NCBI GenBank assembly: GCA_041674345.1 | Contig: JBAYVY010000230.1 | Location: forward strand, 1 to 6,163 | Reading direction: 5' to 3' | Length of the DNA stretch: 6,163 nt | DNA from: JBAYVY01 sp041674345 | Lineage (GTDB): Bacteria; Planctomycetota; Phycisphaerae; Phycisphaerales; Zrk34 | Shown here: piece after piece, positions 5,804-6,163 of the stretch | Layout of the letters: each line of letters opens with the position of its first letter | Position numbering within the stretch: position 1 is the stretch's first letter | Made by a program: the position numbers and the translations under genes | The notes under the pieces: generated by a model | Seen by the model: only the letters and a program-made list of their open reading frames with translations | Told to the model about the DNA's origin: nothing | Databases searched by the model: none

Positions 5804-6003
5804 TCCCCCTATAGCCCCCCCTCCCTTCTTCCAACGCTTGACGCGCGATTTTATCGCATCACGGTAGCCGAGTTTCTTCCGATGCGATATCCCCTGGGCA
5901 AACGCATCTCATTTTGCCAGTCCACAACAGTTAGGGATATGTCAGCCATTGCGCCCGGGGGCACCGGCGGTAGTGTGTCTTTCATTGTCGCGAGGCCTCG
6001 CGG

Positions 6004-6039
6004 TTGGAACATTCACGACATTGGAACAGCATTGGAACA
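6004..6039. repeat. three TTGGAACA-like copies
   Basis: TTGGAACA occurs at about 6004, 6021 and 6032, the last two preceded by CA. It is a short degenerate repeat just beyond the stop of the partial upstream gene. No function is evident. Confidence 0.5.
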
Positions 6040-6054
6040 TGGGTGCATGACACC

Positions 6055-6162
6055 CTACGCGGCTTGTCGGAGGGGTGAGCCGCACAACCAGTAGTGGTTC
6101 CAGCGGTCGTCGTTGCTGAGCCACAGCGAGCGCGGGGCGAGGATCGGTTCGACGCCGGCGGT
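6055..6162 (-). CDS. C-terminal tail of an unidentified protein (partial)
   Basis: A minus-strand frame enters from the right edge and stops at TAG 6057-6055, leaving 35 residues. The tail contains SLWLSNDDRWNHYWLCGSP, which has protein-like composition (W, N, D, Y and H rather than the R/P/A-rich content of shadow frames here). I do not recognise the family. The last ten or so residues fall in a small inverted repeat (6059-6064 with 6078-6083), so the natural terminus may have been altered by a repeat. The tail reads in the same direction as the cluster, but about 400 bases separate it from the DUF4159 gene, so it need not share a transcript. Too little is visible to assign a function. Confidence 0.5.
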   Translation of the reverse strand, partial: TAGVEPILAPRSLWLSNDDRWNHYWLCGSPLRQAA

Positions 6163-6163
6163 G

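Larger units (their letters stand above)
5648..6054. other. non-coding stretch upstream of the DUF4159 gene
   Basis: No convincing gene was found here. It holds the inverted TTTCGRG pair (5732-5803), a small palindrome GCGAT-TTT-ATCGC at 5845-5857, three TTGGAAC copies at 6004-6037, and a short GGGTG-CATGA-CACCC hairpin at 6041-6055 touching the stop of the upstream partial gene. The cluster promoter should lie here, but no clear -35/-10 pair could be placed. Confidence 0.6.

Noticed and set aside
5838..5857. TTGACG plus TATCGC as a plus-strand promoter
   Set aside because: The spacing is about 8 bases, far too short, and no plus-strand gene follows.
5942..6124. Minus-strand 60-codon open frame
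   Set aside because: It overlaps the better-supported C-terminal tail in another frame and runs through repeat DNA.

Overview
The window is GC-rich bacterial DNA. It is almost entirely one leftward (minus-strand) gene cluster, read from about 5650 down to base 1. Gene content (a MoxR AAA+ ATPase, a DUF58 protein, a BatA-type membrane vWA protein and a DUF4159 protein), high GC and many short repeats suggest Planctomycetota, perhaps a Phycisphaerae relative. That placement is an inference from style and gene order, since no marker gene is present.

In transcription order the layout is as follows. A short C-terminal tail of an unidentified gene lies at 6162-6055. A non-coding stretch of about 400 bases (5648-6054) carries an inverted pair of TTTCGRG-type repeats. 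A secreted protein with two tandem DUF4159-like domains spans 5647-4148. A 168-base gap holds a long imperfect hairpin built from intergenic repeats. MoxR (3979-2954) and DUF58 (2923-1925) follow. A 98-residue single-pass membrane protein of unknown function (1928-1632) overlaps the DUF58 stop by 4 bases. Last is a BatA-like protein that starts at 1629 and is open for 543 codons to the window edge, so its C-terminus is missing.

The cluster reads as one MoxR chaperone unit. A cytoplasmic AAA+ ATPase probably remodels or loads metal into MIDAS-bearing vWA partners (soluble DUF58, membrane BatA). The DUF4159 and small membrane proteins are likely accessory parts at or outside the cytoplasmic membrane. 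The clients are unknown.

The most striking feature is the number of short repeat families, several of them inside conserved genes. Heptamer arrays sit directly after the MIDAS motif in both vWA genes. A G-run repeat built on CCCCCGGAAGT/GGGGGC occurs in BatA, DUF58 and, in partial form, MoxR, read in different frames and orientations. No tRNA, rRNA, CRISPR array, transposase or convincing terminator was seen.
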